A DNA stretch of 64,000 nucleotides from Steinernema hermaphroditum. Taxonomy: Eukaryota; Nematoda; Chromadorea; Rhabditida; Steinernematidae. The notes beneath the pieces were generated by a model, which saw only the letters and a list, made by a program, of their open reading frames with translations, was not told the DNA's origin and ran no database searches. Positions 1 through 10,967 of the stretch are shown here, one piece after another (position 1 is the first letter of the stretch; the number at the start of each line of letters is the position of its first letter). The stretch spans positions 9,672,001 to 9,736,000 of the forward strand of contig CM059621.1 of the NCBI GenBank assembly GCA_030435675.1, in the 5' to 3' direction. The translations under genes were made by a program, and so were the position numbers.

Positions 1-1024
1 AATTCGCCGTCCGAATGCGGTAGGTCGCCAGAAGTGAGCCCTTCGAGCCCATCGAATTTTCAGAGCGTTTTCGCCTCGAAGATCAAGTGAGTCACAAGCT
101 GGAGTTCTGTCGCCAGTTCCTTCCCAAATCGGCACGGATCTTGTTCCTCGGCCATTCCATCGGATCCTACATGATGCTTCGGATTCTGCCCAAGCTCATC
201 ACGGATGGCTACGACGTGTCGCGTGCCTTCGCCCTTTTCCCCACCGTTGAGCGCATGGCCGATGCTCCTAACGGCCGCCGTCTCGGAAGCATCCTCTCTG
301 TATGTGCTTCCGTGCATCCCTATACCCCCCGCGCTTCAGTTCTTCGACCAGAACGATTGGCTAACTCGGATCATCGCCGGCGGCCTTGAATACCTCCCGA
401 GGGCATTCAAAAGCTTCCTCTGTCGGCTACACTTGGGTTCCGCCCCCGAGTGCATAGTATCGAGCGCCGCGGAGCTGGGCTACTCCACAGTCATCCGCAA
501 CATCATCCACATGTCCAATGATGAGCTCAAAACTGTATGTCCATCATCTCCTCCGTTTCTTACGAACATGTTCAGGTGTGCGACTTCGACGAAACTCTGC
601 TGAAAGCTGGCGATGTCATCCATTTGTGAGTTTTTCGGTATATCCTGTATAGGGTTGGCATTCAATTTTCGTGGCAGGAGCCCTCTCTTTTTTTGCGAGA
701 GATTTCTGACGAATACAATAGAAAAACCTTCGACTTTGCCGTTTGAGTTAAGTCGGAAATTGTCGAGTCGGACTTCGCCGAGTCGAGTCGAAAAAGGCGA
801 CTCGAACTCGACTCGACTCGAAGTGCCAACCCTAATCCTGTAGCCGTTCGCGCTTTAGCTACTACGGAACTACCGACGGGTGGTGTCCGCTGGAGTACGG
901 CGAGGAGATGAAGAAACGCATTGCTGCCTCGCAGGTGACCATCGACGAACACGGATGCGAGCATGCCTTCGTCATCGGCGAGAGCGCAGTCATGGCACGA
1001 GAACTGATAAAGCACATAGAATAG
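1..1024 (+). CDS. LDAH: Lipid droplet-associated hydrolase (LDAH/C2orf43-like), 5' end outside window
   Basis: This is the 3' part of an alpha/beta-hydrolase gene. I read four exons: 1-299, 340-534, 576-625 and 859-1024, with introns of 40, 41 and 233 bp, all GT-AG and phase-consistent. The nucleophile elbow reads LFLGHSIGSYMMLRI (GHSIG serine motif), followed by FPTVERMADAPNGR and near the end YYGTTDGWCPLEYGEE, with a late histidine in CEHAFVIGES. These blocks, in this order, match LDAH, a protein of the lipid-droplet surface tied to sterol ester turnover. The stop is TAG at 1022-1024. The third intron carries a run of GACTCGA-like repeats. It is convergent with the next gene, 83 bp away. 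The N-terminus lies upstream of the window. Family assignment is confident; substrate specificity is inference. Confidence 0.85.
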
Positions 1025-1107
1025 ATCTTCAATAATTTAAAGATTAAGGACTACAGACTACAGCCTTACAATAACGATAAATCTGAAAAGACGTCGCTGG
1101 TTCCAAG

Positions 1108-1379
1108 CTAAGTTTCCATTTCGTCGAGGTCGTTCGACGCGGCCGCTCTCGCATGGCTGCAATGAGATAGCATTACGAAGAAGAAACAGAATAGCGAGCG
1201 TACCTCCGGGTATTATACTGACGACTTGTGCTTGTGCGCTGACTGGAGCGACGCCGTGGGGCGTCCCTCTTCTCAGGAGCACGCGATGTGCCTTCGCGGG
1301 AGAGGTTTACGGGCTTCTTGATGGATACACTTTCCATTTCTGCGCGCATCTGCCGCAGCATTTCGTCAACGGTGGTCAT
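1108..1379 (-). CDS. Small basic-acidic protein, unknown, downstream of CDC16
   Basis: Two exons (1204-1379 and 1108-1156) joined across a 47-bp GTACGC...TTGCAG intron give a 74-residue protein. It starts MTTVDEMLRQMRAEMES, has an Arg/Ser-rich middle (RRRSSQRTSTSRQ) and ends NDLDEMET. I do not recognise a family. There is no signal peptide or membrane segment. It begins 48 bp after the CDC16 stop on the same strand, with a TTTTAG acceptor just before the ATG, so it could be the downstream cistron of a small operon. It might instead be an alternative 3' exon of CDC16. The clean reading frame and intron support a real gene; the function is unknown. Confidence 0.55.
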
Positions 1380-1427
1380 GTCTAGCTCCTAAAATTACCG
1401 AATGAGCACAATATTGCGAAGATGGAG

Positions 1428-3750
1428 TCATACATCGGAACGGTCCACTTTCGAGTACAGAATCTTGTCAAGGTCCTGCGACTCGGTCATGTATTCGTCC
1501 AAGCACTGCTTCAGAATCTGGAAACGTTGGAGTCAGCTGTGTCAAAACAAATTATGTCTTGCCTGATCTCTTGGAGCTTGCACCAGAGCCTGGTGGACGT
1601 AGTGCATCGCCTCTTGGATTTCGCTTTGTGAGCCATAGCACAACGACAGCGCTGACAGGGCTTCGACGTTCTTGGGGCACATTAGGAGTGACTTTTTGTG
1701 ACAGGCAATAGCCTCATCGTACTTCCCCATTCGGCGCGCAACGTGGCCCAGATTCTGAATCAGCGGCTCCCAGAAAGTATCGTAGTTATAAGACAGAAGC
1801 TGTCTTAAATTCAGACCTTCTTCCTCCCAGCCAGTGACGGTGCAGAGTGCTTGAACCAGCAAATCGTAAGCCTCTAAAATCCTCAGATAAATACATTTTC
1901 TACTCATAATCGCAAGCACCAGCATATCGCTCCTGGTTGTACATCAACACAGCCTGTTCCTGGATTACAATCGGATGACTGGCTGAAATGCTAGCTGCCA
2001 CTTGTAGATGACCAGTAGCCACGGTGACGTTGTTCGCATACGAATGCTCGAGGCCTATGTAGAGCTGGGGCTCAAATGCGTGTTCAAGCAGCCGAGCAGC
2101 CTGGAACAACGTAAATGGAGGAGTTGACAACGGTGGCTCACCCTCTGGTAGCAGTTCAGAGCATGCTCGTGCTCAGACTCGGACGTAAGAATATGACCGA
2201 ACATTATCCAAGCCTCTCCGAACGAGGGGTTCATTCCCGTGCACTTATCTGTAACAGCTGAGATTAAGCCACAATCGTGGAGAAACACTGTACCCAAATA
2301 TGTCTTAGCGTCTCGCCGATCTTCGACAATGTGAAAGTAACATCCGACTGCGTACCAAGCGACTTCGTCCTCTGGATTCATCTCAATCAGGCGATGAGAG
2401 AGCGTGTACAGCTCTTCCTTTTTCTTGAGCTGAACGAGCGTGCCAATATGCACTAAAAGGCCAAGGCCAACGGGTCCCTCTTCCTTCATTAGCTCGTATG
2501 TTATGTGGTAGGCCCGCTCCACTTCACCACGCCTGAACAGTTCACAAGCGGCTGTAGCTCTAGTCGTCGGGCACTTGTAGAAAGCCTCCTTTATTTCTGA
2601 ATCGGGATAATTTTGTTCTTCCTGCAACATTTGCCAGCATAAGCGACTGGCGAGCCATTAATGAACTCACGTTGAGGTTCACCTCTGCCACAAGCAGCTT
2701 CACCATTTCGAAAAGCTGAGATTCTGCAGGACTCAAAGATCTGTGTTCCACGCCCCTGTTGAGAATATCCAGGATCTCAGCGGGAGTTTGAAGTTTGTGA
2801 CGAATAAGTTCTTGAGCAGCTTCTACATTAAGGATATCGTACTCCAAACAGATCCGATAGCAGGAACCCGCGGCTTTGCGGTTTTGCATGATCACGTAAG
2901 TCTTCCCGAGCACAACAAGCAGCGAAGGCACGAGCTGAAAGGGATGTAAAACGTATCTGCAAGTTACAGCGGCCGTTACATTGATGTCTTTCTGGATCGC
3001 ATCGAGTTTTATCTTATCTTCTTCGGATTGCTGGTCGATTCGGCTCCAAAACACGTGTTGATCGCTTTCGGTCGTTGTGGCGGGGATTCCAGGAAACTCT
3101 ATCTGCAAGACTCTTGAAAAAGATGTGGACGATCATGCACCAACCATGTGTCCAAAACGAAAACTCAACACATCCTGGAAACGCTTCAAGTTGTACAATC
3201 CACTGAAGTAGAAATAGACGAAGATTAGGTGTTCTCGGTACAGCTTGTGGCATTCCACAAAGGCGATGATCCGTCCCCAATCCTTGCAAGCACATAGCGT
3301 CTTAATAGAAACGACTTTCACTCAAATCAGCTGACTTCGACACTCACCCTCAAGTACTCGGCTTTGTCGGCCACAGGAGTGTTGTTGTTGCGAGCTTCCT
3401 TGATGGTCAGGCGCTTCCGGGCCCAAAAGATCGCCGTCTTGTGCTGCGAGTTCTTGAGATACTCGTCGACGAGGCGCTGGGATGTCTCCTCGATTCCGTC
3501 GGCGAACTTCCCTCCCGGAGTGTCGAACGAGTCGGCGCTGAACAAGAAGCATAGAGAAGCACGCCACGGACGACTCCTACCGTAGCGCATGCTGTGTGGA
3601 GGGCCCCGGAGTCACATCTATGGGGTGCTTCGGGAGCGTCTTGAACGGCGTGGCGGTAGAGCACTGCCGCGGTGAGTTCAGCAGCCTATCCTGCAGCGAC
3701 GGCGCACGCCTCAGCCCGCCGGTGCCAGAGACGGTGCGGCGTCCCGTCAT
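1428..3750 (-). CDS. CDC16: Anaphase-promoting complex subunit CDC16/APC6 (TPR protein)
   Basis: A multi-exon gene running from ATG at 3750 to TGA at 1428. The N-terminal exon is followed by LVDEYLKNSQHKTAIFWARK, which matches the first helices of CDC16. TPR blocks follow: VHIGTLVQLKKKEELYTLS, WYAVGCYFHIVEDRRDAK, FGEAWIMFGHILTSESEHEH, LYIGLEHSY and LIQNLGHVARRMGKYDEAIA, in the same order as the human protein. CDC16 is a scaffold TPR subunit of the APC/C ubiquitin ligase in nucleus and cytoplasm at mitosis. The last intron (1518-1562) appears to be GC-AG: a GT donor is absent, GCAAGA follows CAG, and skipping these 45 bp restores the C-terminal reading frame. The short gene at 1108-1379 follows closely. 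Exon borders in the 2640-3320 part are less certain. Confidence 0.88.
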
Positions 3751-3949
3751 CTAAAAAGAATCCGAGAAGTGACAAGGATTCCGAAGAACGTTGCGATAAG
3801 GAGGAATCGAAGAAGGAGGAGAAGAAGGCGCGAGATGCGGCAAGGCGCGAAGAGGATTTACCGTTCTGGCTGTTGCCGCCAATCACTTCGCGGTGGGACC
3901 CATTCAACGCCTGCTTCGAAGACACGAGACGTGTCTCGAGGAAGTGAAC

Positions 3950-4640
3950 GGTGTTGCCTGGTTTGTTGAACGACTTTGTACACTTTGTACAGTACAGTAT
4001 ACCGACTTAGTACACCGCAAGGGAATCGGTTCAGGACCGAGATAGTCTAGTAAATGTCATACGCCGAACCACTTTGTACAGTACAGCATACTGACTTAGT
4101 AACCGCAGGGGTATCGGTTCAGGAATACCTCACTCTGTACCAGTTAGTACGCCGACTTAGTACAGAAGTGGAAAGGAGTCTGAAGTCATCGTGTGAGGTT
4201 TCTGTAGTACTTCCGAGTGTCGAGGTGTGGACTCTCCCTCGATGTTTTCATGCGTTCAGCTCAACTTCACTCAACTTCTGAGCGAAATGACGGATTCTCC
4301 GCCGATTCAAAGATTCGACGTCTCCACTCCTTGGACGGGACTCAAAACTCAATCCAGAGAGAAAATTTTTCATTTTCAACCTGTTCACAGAGATAAATGA
4401 CCGTCGAAAGATCAAATCACTGCTGAAAGAATACGAGCTGTGCTTGAAACAGGAACTATCATGCACGAAAGACAACTGTACTAAGTGGTTCAACATATGG
4501 CATTCTCCGTAGTATCGGTCCTGAACCGATCCCCCTGCGGTGTACTATGTGTCATACTGTACTGTACAAAGTGGTTCAGCGTATGACATTTACTGTACTA
4601 TATCGGTCTTGCAGCGAACACCCCGTTTGAACTATTTTTG
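3950..4640. repeat. MITE fragment, GGTGTTGCCTGG-type (9-bp target duplication family)
   Basis: The segment starts with GGTGTTGCCTGGTTTGTTGA and holds repeated TTTGTACAGTACAG and GACTTAGTAC words in both directions. The same end sequence occurs at 37351, and inverted at 38787 and 51891. The right half matches 50100-50750 in inverted order. The right terminus is missing here; similarity stops near AACACCCCGTTTG at about 4640, so this copy is truncated. Confidence 0.7.
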
Positions 4641-4739
4641 AGGTCGTTGAACACGATGGTGAATGGCGATTCTACGTTCGCCAAGTAGTTTCCTAAAAAC
4701 AGAACAAAGCGCGCGATTTGTGGTTTGTCAATGGTCTCG

Positions 4740-5165
4740 ACGCGAGACGCTCGTCCCGACGCGATTTGCGCGGCGAATGCGATTCGCGTACTGTAGTTTC
4801 ATCACTTTTTATCGGTTCTGCTAACTTTTGGGGGTAAAACATCTTGAAAAACATTTGTTTCAACTTACTTCACTTTCTAGGGTTATTTCTATGGTGGTTT
4901 GGCATTTCAAAACTCTTAAACTTATAATAACATCGGATGAAAAGGAATATGGAGCGTTTCATGTGAAACTAACCCTCGAAATCGCCAAAATCATGGTGAA
5001 GACCTCTTTCTCTACTAGAAATAACGCGAGCAAGTGAAATAAGTCGAAGAAAAGTGCTTTTGAAGCTGTTTTGTCCCTCGGAAGTTAGCAAAACCAGCAG
5101 AAAATGATGAAACGACAGTACGCGAATCGCATTCGCTGCGCAAATCGCGTCGGGACCAGCACCCC
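4740..5165. repeat. Foldback repeat
   Basis: The left arm (CCCGACGCGATTTGCG... from about 4755) is the inverse of the right arm ending near 5155 (CGCAAATCGCGTCGGGA). The arms also share the words CAGCAGAAA/GTTAGCAAAACC and AGTAGAAATAACGC, with a short loop around 4950. No open reading frame of interest lies inside. It looks like a non-autonomous foldback or MITE copy; the exact ends were not resolved. Confidence 0.6.
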
Positions 5166-5223
5166 GCGTCGGGACCGGCTCCATGACTTTAGCGCGCAAA
5201 ACCACTTAGCGCAAAGCCACTTA

Positions 5224-6355
5224 CAAGGGAACATCCCCAAGTGATAGTTGCAGATTGAAATGAAATGTGATGTAACGGATAGAGGAGATCTTGATTAGGG
5301 TAAAAAAGCGCACACGGGAAAAAAGCGCACACCGGAAACGGGATAAGGCAGCTTTGCATTGGTGTATATAGACAGCATTAGTCTGTAAATCTCGGTGAAG
5401 TTAGTGTGCACTGAAGATTGTGAATACAGACAGAGTAAGATTTTTGTCTAGACAAAGCTGGAAGCAAGAGGTTCTGCAGGTTACTCAATGCAGACAGCTT
5501 GAAACCTTTTGTAGACCTTATCTTTAGTAGGATACTAGGACATCAGCGAAGCTGTCAAGACAGCAGGGCTCGCCCTTCGGGCTCGCGTAAAATCAATAGG
5601 CATAGTCCTAAGCCGGAGCCTAAGCCAAGCCGGGGTTTGCCTAGGATAAGCCGGGGTTTGCCTAGGTCAAGCCTGGATGTTAGGTCATGCGCAAAAATGA
5701 ATACGGGGCTCGCTTCGTTCGCCCGCAGCTTAAATTTCCAGATTGTGAACTGATTGGATGTGCGCTTTTTTCCCATGTGCGCTTTTTTCCCGTGTGCGCT
5801 TTTTTCCCATGTGCGTTTTTTTCCTGTTACCGGAGATCTTAGGAAGACGAGCGCACACAAAACGCGCTGCCCATATGCAGACTGGCTATCATAAACAGGC
5901 CCCCGAAATATGAAAAATAACGGCAGTCGCGACTAGTATGTTGAAATTTCTCTTCTGTGACGTTCCTGCGTGGTCAAGGGGTAGTGCTCTGAATTTATCC
6001 TTATAGATATCATAGCGGCAGAACCTATTCTGTTCCGACCAATACACGCACTTGTCCGCGTGAATACCTTTCTAAAGTTCGTAGAAAGCGATGTTGGCAG
6101 AGCACCAACTGTTTGTATGGTCGAGCTGGATAGTGTCTTGGTTGCTCCACGGACCACGCAGACACGCCAAAAAGAGGAAATTTCAACGTACTAGTCGCGA
6201 CTGCCGTTATTTTTCATATTTCAGGGGCCTGCTTACGGTAGCCAGTCTGCATAAGGGCAGCGCGTTTTATGTGCGCTCGTCTTCCTAAGATCTCCTCTAT
6301 CCGTTACACCACATTTCAATTCAATCTGCAACTATCACTTGGGGATGTTCCCTTG
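5224..6355. mobile_element. MITE family C copy 1 (CAAGGGAACATCCCC termini, TTA target duplication)
   Basis: The terminal inverted repeat CAAGGGAACATCCCCAAGTG begins at 5224 and its inverse ends at 6355. TTA flanks it on both sides (5221-5223 and 6356-6358). Inner parts of the arms are also inverted (CAGTCGCGACTAGTA at about 5926 and 6190). The interior contains tRNA-like A-box text (TGGTCGAGCTGGATAGTG at about 6118) and a copy of the 5556-5730 dispersed repeat. No coding capacity. A 3-bp target duplication of TNA type suggests a PIF/Harbinger-like mobiliser (inference). Confidence 0.85.
5556..5730. repeat. Dispersed repeat D, copy 1
   Basis: The segment opens with GGGCTCGCCCTTCGGGCTCG, continues through ATAGTCCTAAGCCGGAGCCT and closes with GAATACGGGGCTCGCTTCG. 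Related copies are at about 14118-14240 and, inverted and shortened, at 29440-29575; a fragment is at 7920-8000. The internal AGCCGGGGTTTGCCTAGG unit is repeated. The source family is not recognised. Confidence 0.65.
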
Positions 6356-6870
6356 TTAGCGCGCAGAACAGGGTCTGTCCAGTGACCCCGTCCAGTGACT
6401 ACTTTAGTTTTTGAAATAGTTAAGACTACAGGATTCGCTTAAAATCAATATGGTCGGTGTAAACGGATTGGGGTCCGCAAGGTGCTCGTGGCGGGACCGC
6501 TAGACTACCGTAGTTTTTCGTCTTTTCGCATTTTTTCAATGGGGATTTCGTACTCCCTGTCTTTTTTCGTCATTTTCGAGCGAACTAGAGCGTTTCGCGG
6601 AAATTCCAACGTCAAATTTGTGCAGAATTAAATGCTCCATCGAATGACATGTCACTCGAGTTGCCAAATTCAATAGTCGCAGAGAAATTAAGCGATTTAT
6701 GAAAAAGTGATGAATAGATACAAATAATGCTCCATTTTTGCGTTCCTAATCGTCATCATCTAAAGCTACTTCATGTTCTGATTCATCGGTGCTATCGTCC
6801 GAATTCGCACCGTCAGTGATTTGATCGTCTAGGTGAACTTCTACGCTGTCATACTCAAGACAGCGATCTA

Positions 6871-7806
6871 TTGGGTTGGGGAGAAAGTTCTTGCGTTTTT
6901 TTTTTCAATTAAAAAACGAACTTTTATGCAGCAACAATAACAAGGCATCAATCAACAATATATTCACCGTTGTTGTCCACGACCTGCTCCCACCGGTCCA
7001 CCAGTTCATCGATTTCTATTCTCTAAAAATCGGCAGGTCTGGAGTCAAAGAAGTCGTTGGTCCAAGTTTGGAGTGCTTCGTAATTTTCGAACGAAACACC
7101 CATCATATGATTTGACAGCGAGAGGAACAGATGACAGTTCGTTGGTGCTAAGTCTGGAGAATACGGTGGGTGTACAACAATCTCCCACTTCTGCTGTTCG
7201 AGTGCGGTCTTGACCACTTTTGCAATTTTTGGGGGTGCGCTGTCGGGCAACAGGGTGACTTAGGCTTCATGATTCGACTTTTTCTGCTGGATTGCGTTGA
7301 TCACGCGTTTTGGCTGGCCGGTGTGCAGGTGTCGGTCGGCCGTCTTGTTCGTATCCAGAATTTCACACCGCCGCAAATCTTGAAAATCCCACCATAAAAA
7401 CGCCATTTTGACCAGTTTTGTTTCGCTGTAGACTGCTTCGCTATGGACCAGGTCTCCTGGAGCCGCCCATTGTTTCGTTTGATCTTTATTGACGTCCAGG
7501 CACCACTTCTGACTGCCCTTTACAATACTATACAAAAAACGACGCTTGAATACACGTATTCCTCGATGAGGGGGAGGCGACGAATATCACCTGTCGTAAA
7601 TGGTGCTTTTTACCTCCTCGAAACTCCATCTCAATATCTTGAAATTCAGACACAGTGCGGCTATAAAATAAAAAGTGTCACCGCGCTTTTGTAGAGCAGA
7701 GATAGCTCTTTCAAACAATTTGTTACAATCTGCGGCGCAACAAAAAAAAAACATCACTAAAAAAGCGTAGGAAAAAAAAAACGCAAGAACTTTCTCCCCA
7801 ACCCAA
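6871..7806 (-). mobile_element. Internally deleted mariner element
   Basis: The termini TTGGGTTGGGGAGAAAGTTC (left) and its inverse (right end at 7806) are flanked by TA dinucleotides. The interior holds transposase fragments on the minus strand. At 936 bp it is shorter than a usual 1.3-kb mariner, and the N-terminal half of the transposase is missing. Confidence 0.85.
7023..7535 (-). pseudogene. Mariner transposase remnant
   Basis: Two frames are seen. Positions 7535-7260 encode a fragment with KQWAAPGDLVHSEAVYS and KMAFLWWDFQDL (the family reads VMLSVWWDwkGv here). Positions 7250-7023 encode PPKIAKVVKTALEQQKWEIV followed by HPPYSPDLAPTNCHLFLSLS. The last block is the mariner D,D34D C-terminal signature with SPDLAP intact. 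The second catalytic block, normally HDNARPH, reads PDSAPPK, so the aspartate context is degraded. A stop and a frameshift separate the two parts. The product cannot be active. Confidence 0.88.
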
Positions 7807-8395
7807 TACTTCCGCATTCTCGAAGCATTTTTTTCTGCAAACCTTGATCCAATGGGTGTTCTGATTCAGCGCCGATTTCGTGTCAGGACGCGTACCCCAA
7901 TCCGTTTACACCGACCATAGGCATAAGCTTAAGCCTGAGCCGAAGCCAAGCTGGGGTTTGTCGAAGCCAGCACGACAACAGGGCTCGCCCTTCGTAAGAA
8001 AAAGCGTAAGAAGCAGCATGAGTCATTCACCAGCATATGGCCCTCCCTTTGTTTCGTCAATTATATTTTCCGTTTTCACTGTCTTCTCCGCCACCGTCAC
8101 ACTAGAGTGGCCGCAGAACCGCTTACTTCACAACACCCGGTGTAAACGGTGGCCACGGCCACGGCCACCGTTTACACCGCGGACCACCCACATCGGTGGC
8201 CACAGCCACAGCCACACACATCGGTGGCCACGGCCAGAGCTGTTAGACGATTCAATCGGATATCCGATTTAACCGGTTGAATCGACTGATGAGTCAATCG
8301 GCCGATTAATCAATCGAATCGCCGATTACGATTCGATTGGTTTTCAATCGATTGGCCAATCGGCCCAATCGACTCGATTCCGAAAGTTCGGGTAC

Positions 8396-8665
8396 CCGAC
8401 CCGAAAACCCGAACCCGAACCCGAACCCGACCCGAACCCGAAACTTTCGGGTACCCGACCCGAAACCCGAACCCGAACCCGAAATTTTCGGGTACCCGAA
8501 CCGAAACCCGACCCGAACCCGAAACTTTCGGGTACCCGAACCCGAAAACTCGAACCCGAAAACTCGAACCCGAAACCCGAACCCGAAAACCCGAACCCGA
8601 AACCCGAAACCCGAAACCCGAAAACCCGAACCCGAACCCGAACCCGAACCCGAAAACCCGGCCCA
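8396..8665. repeat. (CCCGAA)n hexamer-type array
   Basis: About 270 bp of CCCGAA units is interrupted by TTTCGGGTACCCGA junction words. It reads as Arg/Val/Gly/Phe repeats in several frames on both strands, which is an artefact of the array. It lies just inside the left inverted repeat of the composite element at 8137-12452. Confidence 0.9.
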
Positions 8666-8733
8666 AGAATATAGGGCATTGGTATAACAATCGTTTTATG
8701 ACTAGTAACAACAAGAAGCAAATGTAAAAAAAC

Positions 8734-10815
8734 CTAGACGAGAAGCTCTTCTTCTTCTTCGTCCTCCATCAGGTCAATATCATCTGACAATCCATCGTCG
8801 TCGTCCAGGTCGTCCAGGTCGTCCAAGTCCTCATCGCGTGTCTTGACAGTGTAAACCTCAGGATCTTTGCATGCGGGAGTTCTTTCATAGTTCGCAACCT
8901 TTTGGCACGCCAAGCCATGGCGAACAGTTGTCAGGTTCTCCACCGTTTCGTTGGTCATACGATCTCTTCGCGGGTTCACCAATAGGTAGTTGAGACCGGA
9001 AAATACACGCTCGGGTTCCGCAGAACTGGCTACCGTTGACAAATATCTTCGCGCTAGTGCTGACAATCTTGGTAGTTTCGCAGTGTTCGACTTCCAATAC
9101 TTCAACACTTCGTTGCTGTTGTCCAAGCTTGGCGTTGGAGCAGGTAACCTGTTGTCACGGCGATAAATCTCAAGTTCTTCGGCGATCGAATCGCTTGCTG
9201 AAGCTGACGACGAGCCTAATGGCTTCCAAATATCTTCTAAGTCCACTTCCAAGTTTTCACAGGGTTCTTCTGGAGTAGCGTTGTGTTCTTCGCCCATAAC
9301 TTCAACAATCTCCTCCTTAACCAATTGTTCAGCACGAGCCCAAGTTAGCTTATCGAAAATCTCCATTCGATGCACGAATCTGGCATCGAAGAAGGTCACC
9401 TTCAATAGAAGATCGTGATTCCTGTAATCCCTCAACCGTTTTGTGTATGAGTTGCGGAATTCGTCGAGGAAGGCAGTCGCCAAGGCATTGTCTTGAGAAG
9501 CACTCAACGGCTTGCGGAGGAATTCTTCAATCCGATACAGCAAGTACGGGATAACTGAGGCGAACGCTGTTCTTGCTTCTGCCTAAAACATTCTCATTGT
9601 AGACAATTCAGACCCGACATGAATTCTGCTTACCATTAGCGTCATCGACTCAAAGAAGCTGAGGACAGTAATTAATGCCTTTAAGGCTTTGATATCCACT
9701 TTTCCATCAGCGTCTAGTATTGCCGTGGCTGCAGGCATTTTCCTGCCCTGCGCGTCTCCGGTAAAAGCAACGAGGCCCTCGTATACGTCGGAGTAACTTC
9801 TCAGCATCGCTAATGTCGAGTTCCAGCGGATCACAACAGCCTTAAACATTTCGTAGCATTAATTCTTTTGAAGAAAAATTACCAATTTGAGAGTTTTTCC
9901 CTTCGAAAACTGCAGAAGCAGATTTGATGCCATGGGACTGTTTTTGAAAGCCGCGGACACTTTTTGGATCCTCTTTATTACCCTTCTAACATCACGGGAT
10001 TTGAATGCATCCGATAGGCACAGATGCAAGTAATGATCGTAGCAATGAATGCTAAATACTTCACGTTCATGCATTATGAGCGAAGCGAAATACATACCTC
10101 TCTATACCCAAAAGTTTGGCCGCCTTTACGACATTTGATCCACCGTCGCGCGTTATAGAAACTATCTTGTCCAACGAAATGTTGAATTTCTTGAGCTGTG
10201 CGATGACCAAATCGCATATGACTTCGCCCGTGGCTCGTTGATCGTCCAAAGATACAATATCCAGTCTTGTCGAGTTCATAGTCCATCTCGTTGTAATGTT
10301 TGAGGCAGTTATACTGAAGCAAAGTTCGAAGACATGTAGTAGGCATTCGTACTTACGTGAGGAACCGTCGTGATCTATGAGAGAATTCGTCCAGTGAAAG
10401 AGAGAGCAGCTCATCCTTCGTTGAGCTGAGCAGCCGGGTTCTGACTTCCGCCGCATTTCGAGCCAGGATCGCTCCAGCCAATTTCCGACGACTGGGAATC
10501 TAAAAACAAATTTCTGTAGTTGAAACGCAAAAAAAAACCAGCACTCACGACAGAAGAATTTGATGTACGGATCATCTCGCGGAATTCATCTGACTCAACC
10601 GCTCTAAACGGGACTCCGAAAGCGGCGAAGAACCTGAGGCATCGGTCTTCAAATTCAAATCCGACGGAGGAAGGAGTAAACTCGAGCTTCTTCTGCTTCT
10701 TCTGAGGAGCACCTTCTTCAGCCCGATCATGCGTTCGTTTATGACGCAGCAGCGCCGACGTCGAGCGATCGCTGGACTTCTTCGAAAAGCGCATTTCAGC
10801 TTCGCCTAAGCTCAA
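8734..10815 (-). pseudogene. hAT-family transposase, 5'-truncated
   Basis: Several exons on the minus strand encode hAT blocks in order. A partial BED-like finger (LLRHKRTH) lacks its CxxC half. It is followed by IVSITRDGGSNVVKAAK (catalytic Asp region), VIRWNSTLAMLRSY (the family's TRWNST), and the C-terminal dimerisation domain with LKYWKSNTAKLPRLSALARR, SSAEPERVFSGLNYLLV and NPRRDRM. The tail is acidic (LDDLDDLDDDDG) and the stop is at 8734. The N-terminus ends exactly where recombinase-associated sequence begins (about 10800), so the element was cut there. The C-terminal two thirds is well preserved and recent. Exon joins between 9543 and 10456 were not fully resolved. I call it a truncated transposase rather than a host gene because of the flanking inverted repeats. 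Confidence 0.8.
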
Positions 10816-10967
10816 CTGGCGAAGCTCCTAACCCATCGCCTCCTCCTATCCCTACACTAGTTAACAGAGGTATCGCTTTATTTGTTCTAGGAGTAGTCGC
10901 AATAACAAAACCAACAAACAACAATAAACAATCACACCAAAAACACACGAGGGACAATACAATAAAC

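Larger units (their letters stand above)
6451..7917. mobile_element. TA-target inverted-repeat element carrying a nested mariner
   Basis: TGGTCGGTGTAAACGGATTG starts at 6451 and its inverse ends at 7917, each flanked by TA (6449-6450 and 7918-7919). Removing the nested mariner (6871-7806) leaves about 530 bp with no reading frame, so this is a MITE of Tc1/mariner target type into which a mariner later jumped. Confidence 0.7.

Noticed and set aside
8285..8345. Hammerhead ribozyme core CTGATGAG
   Set aside because: The matching GAAA box and a third stem are not present; the word belongs to CAATCG-rich inverted repeats.
8310..8721. Arg/Val/Gly/Phe repeat proteins in the CCCGAA array
   Set aside because: Artefact of the hexamer repeat, open in several frames and on both strands.
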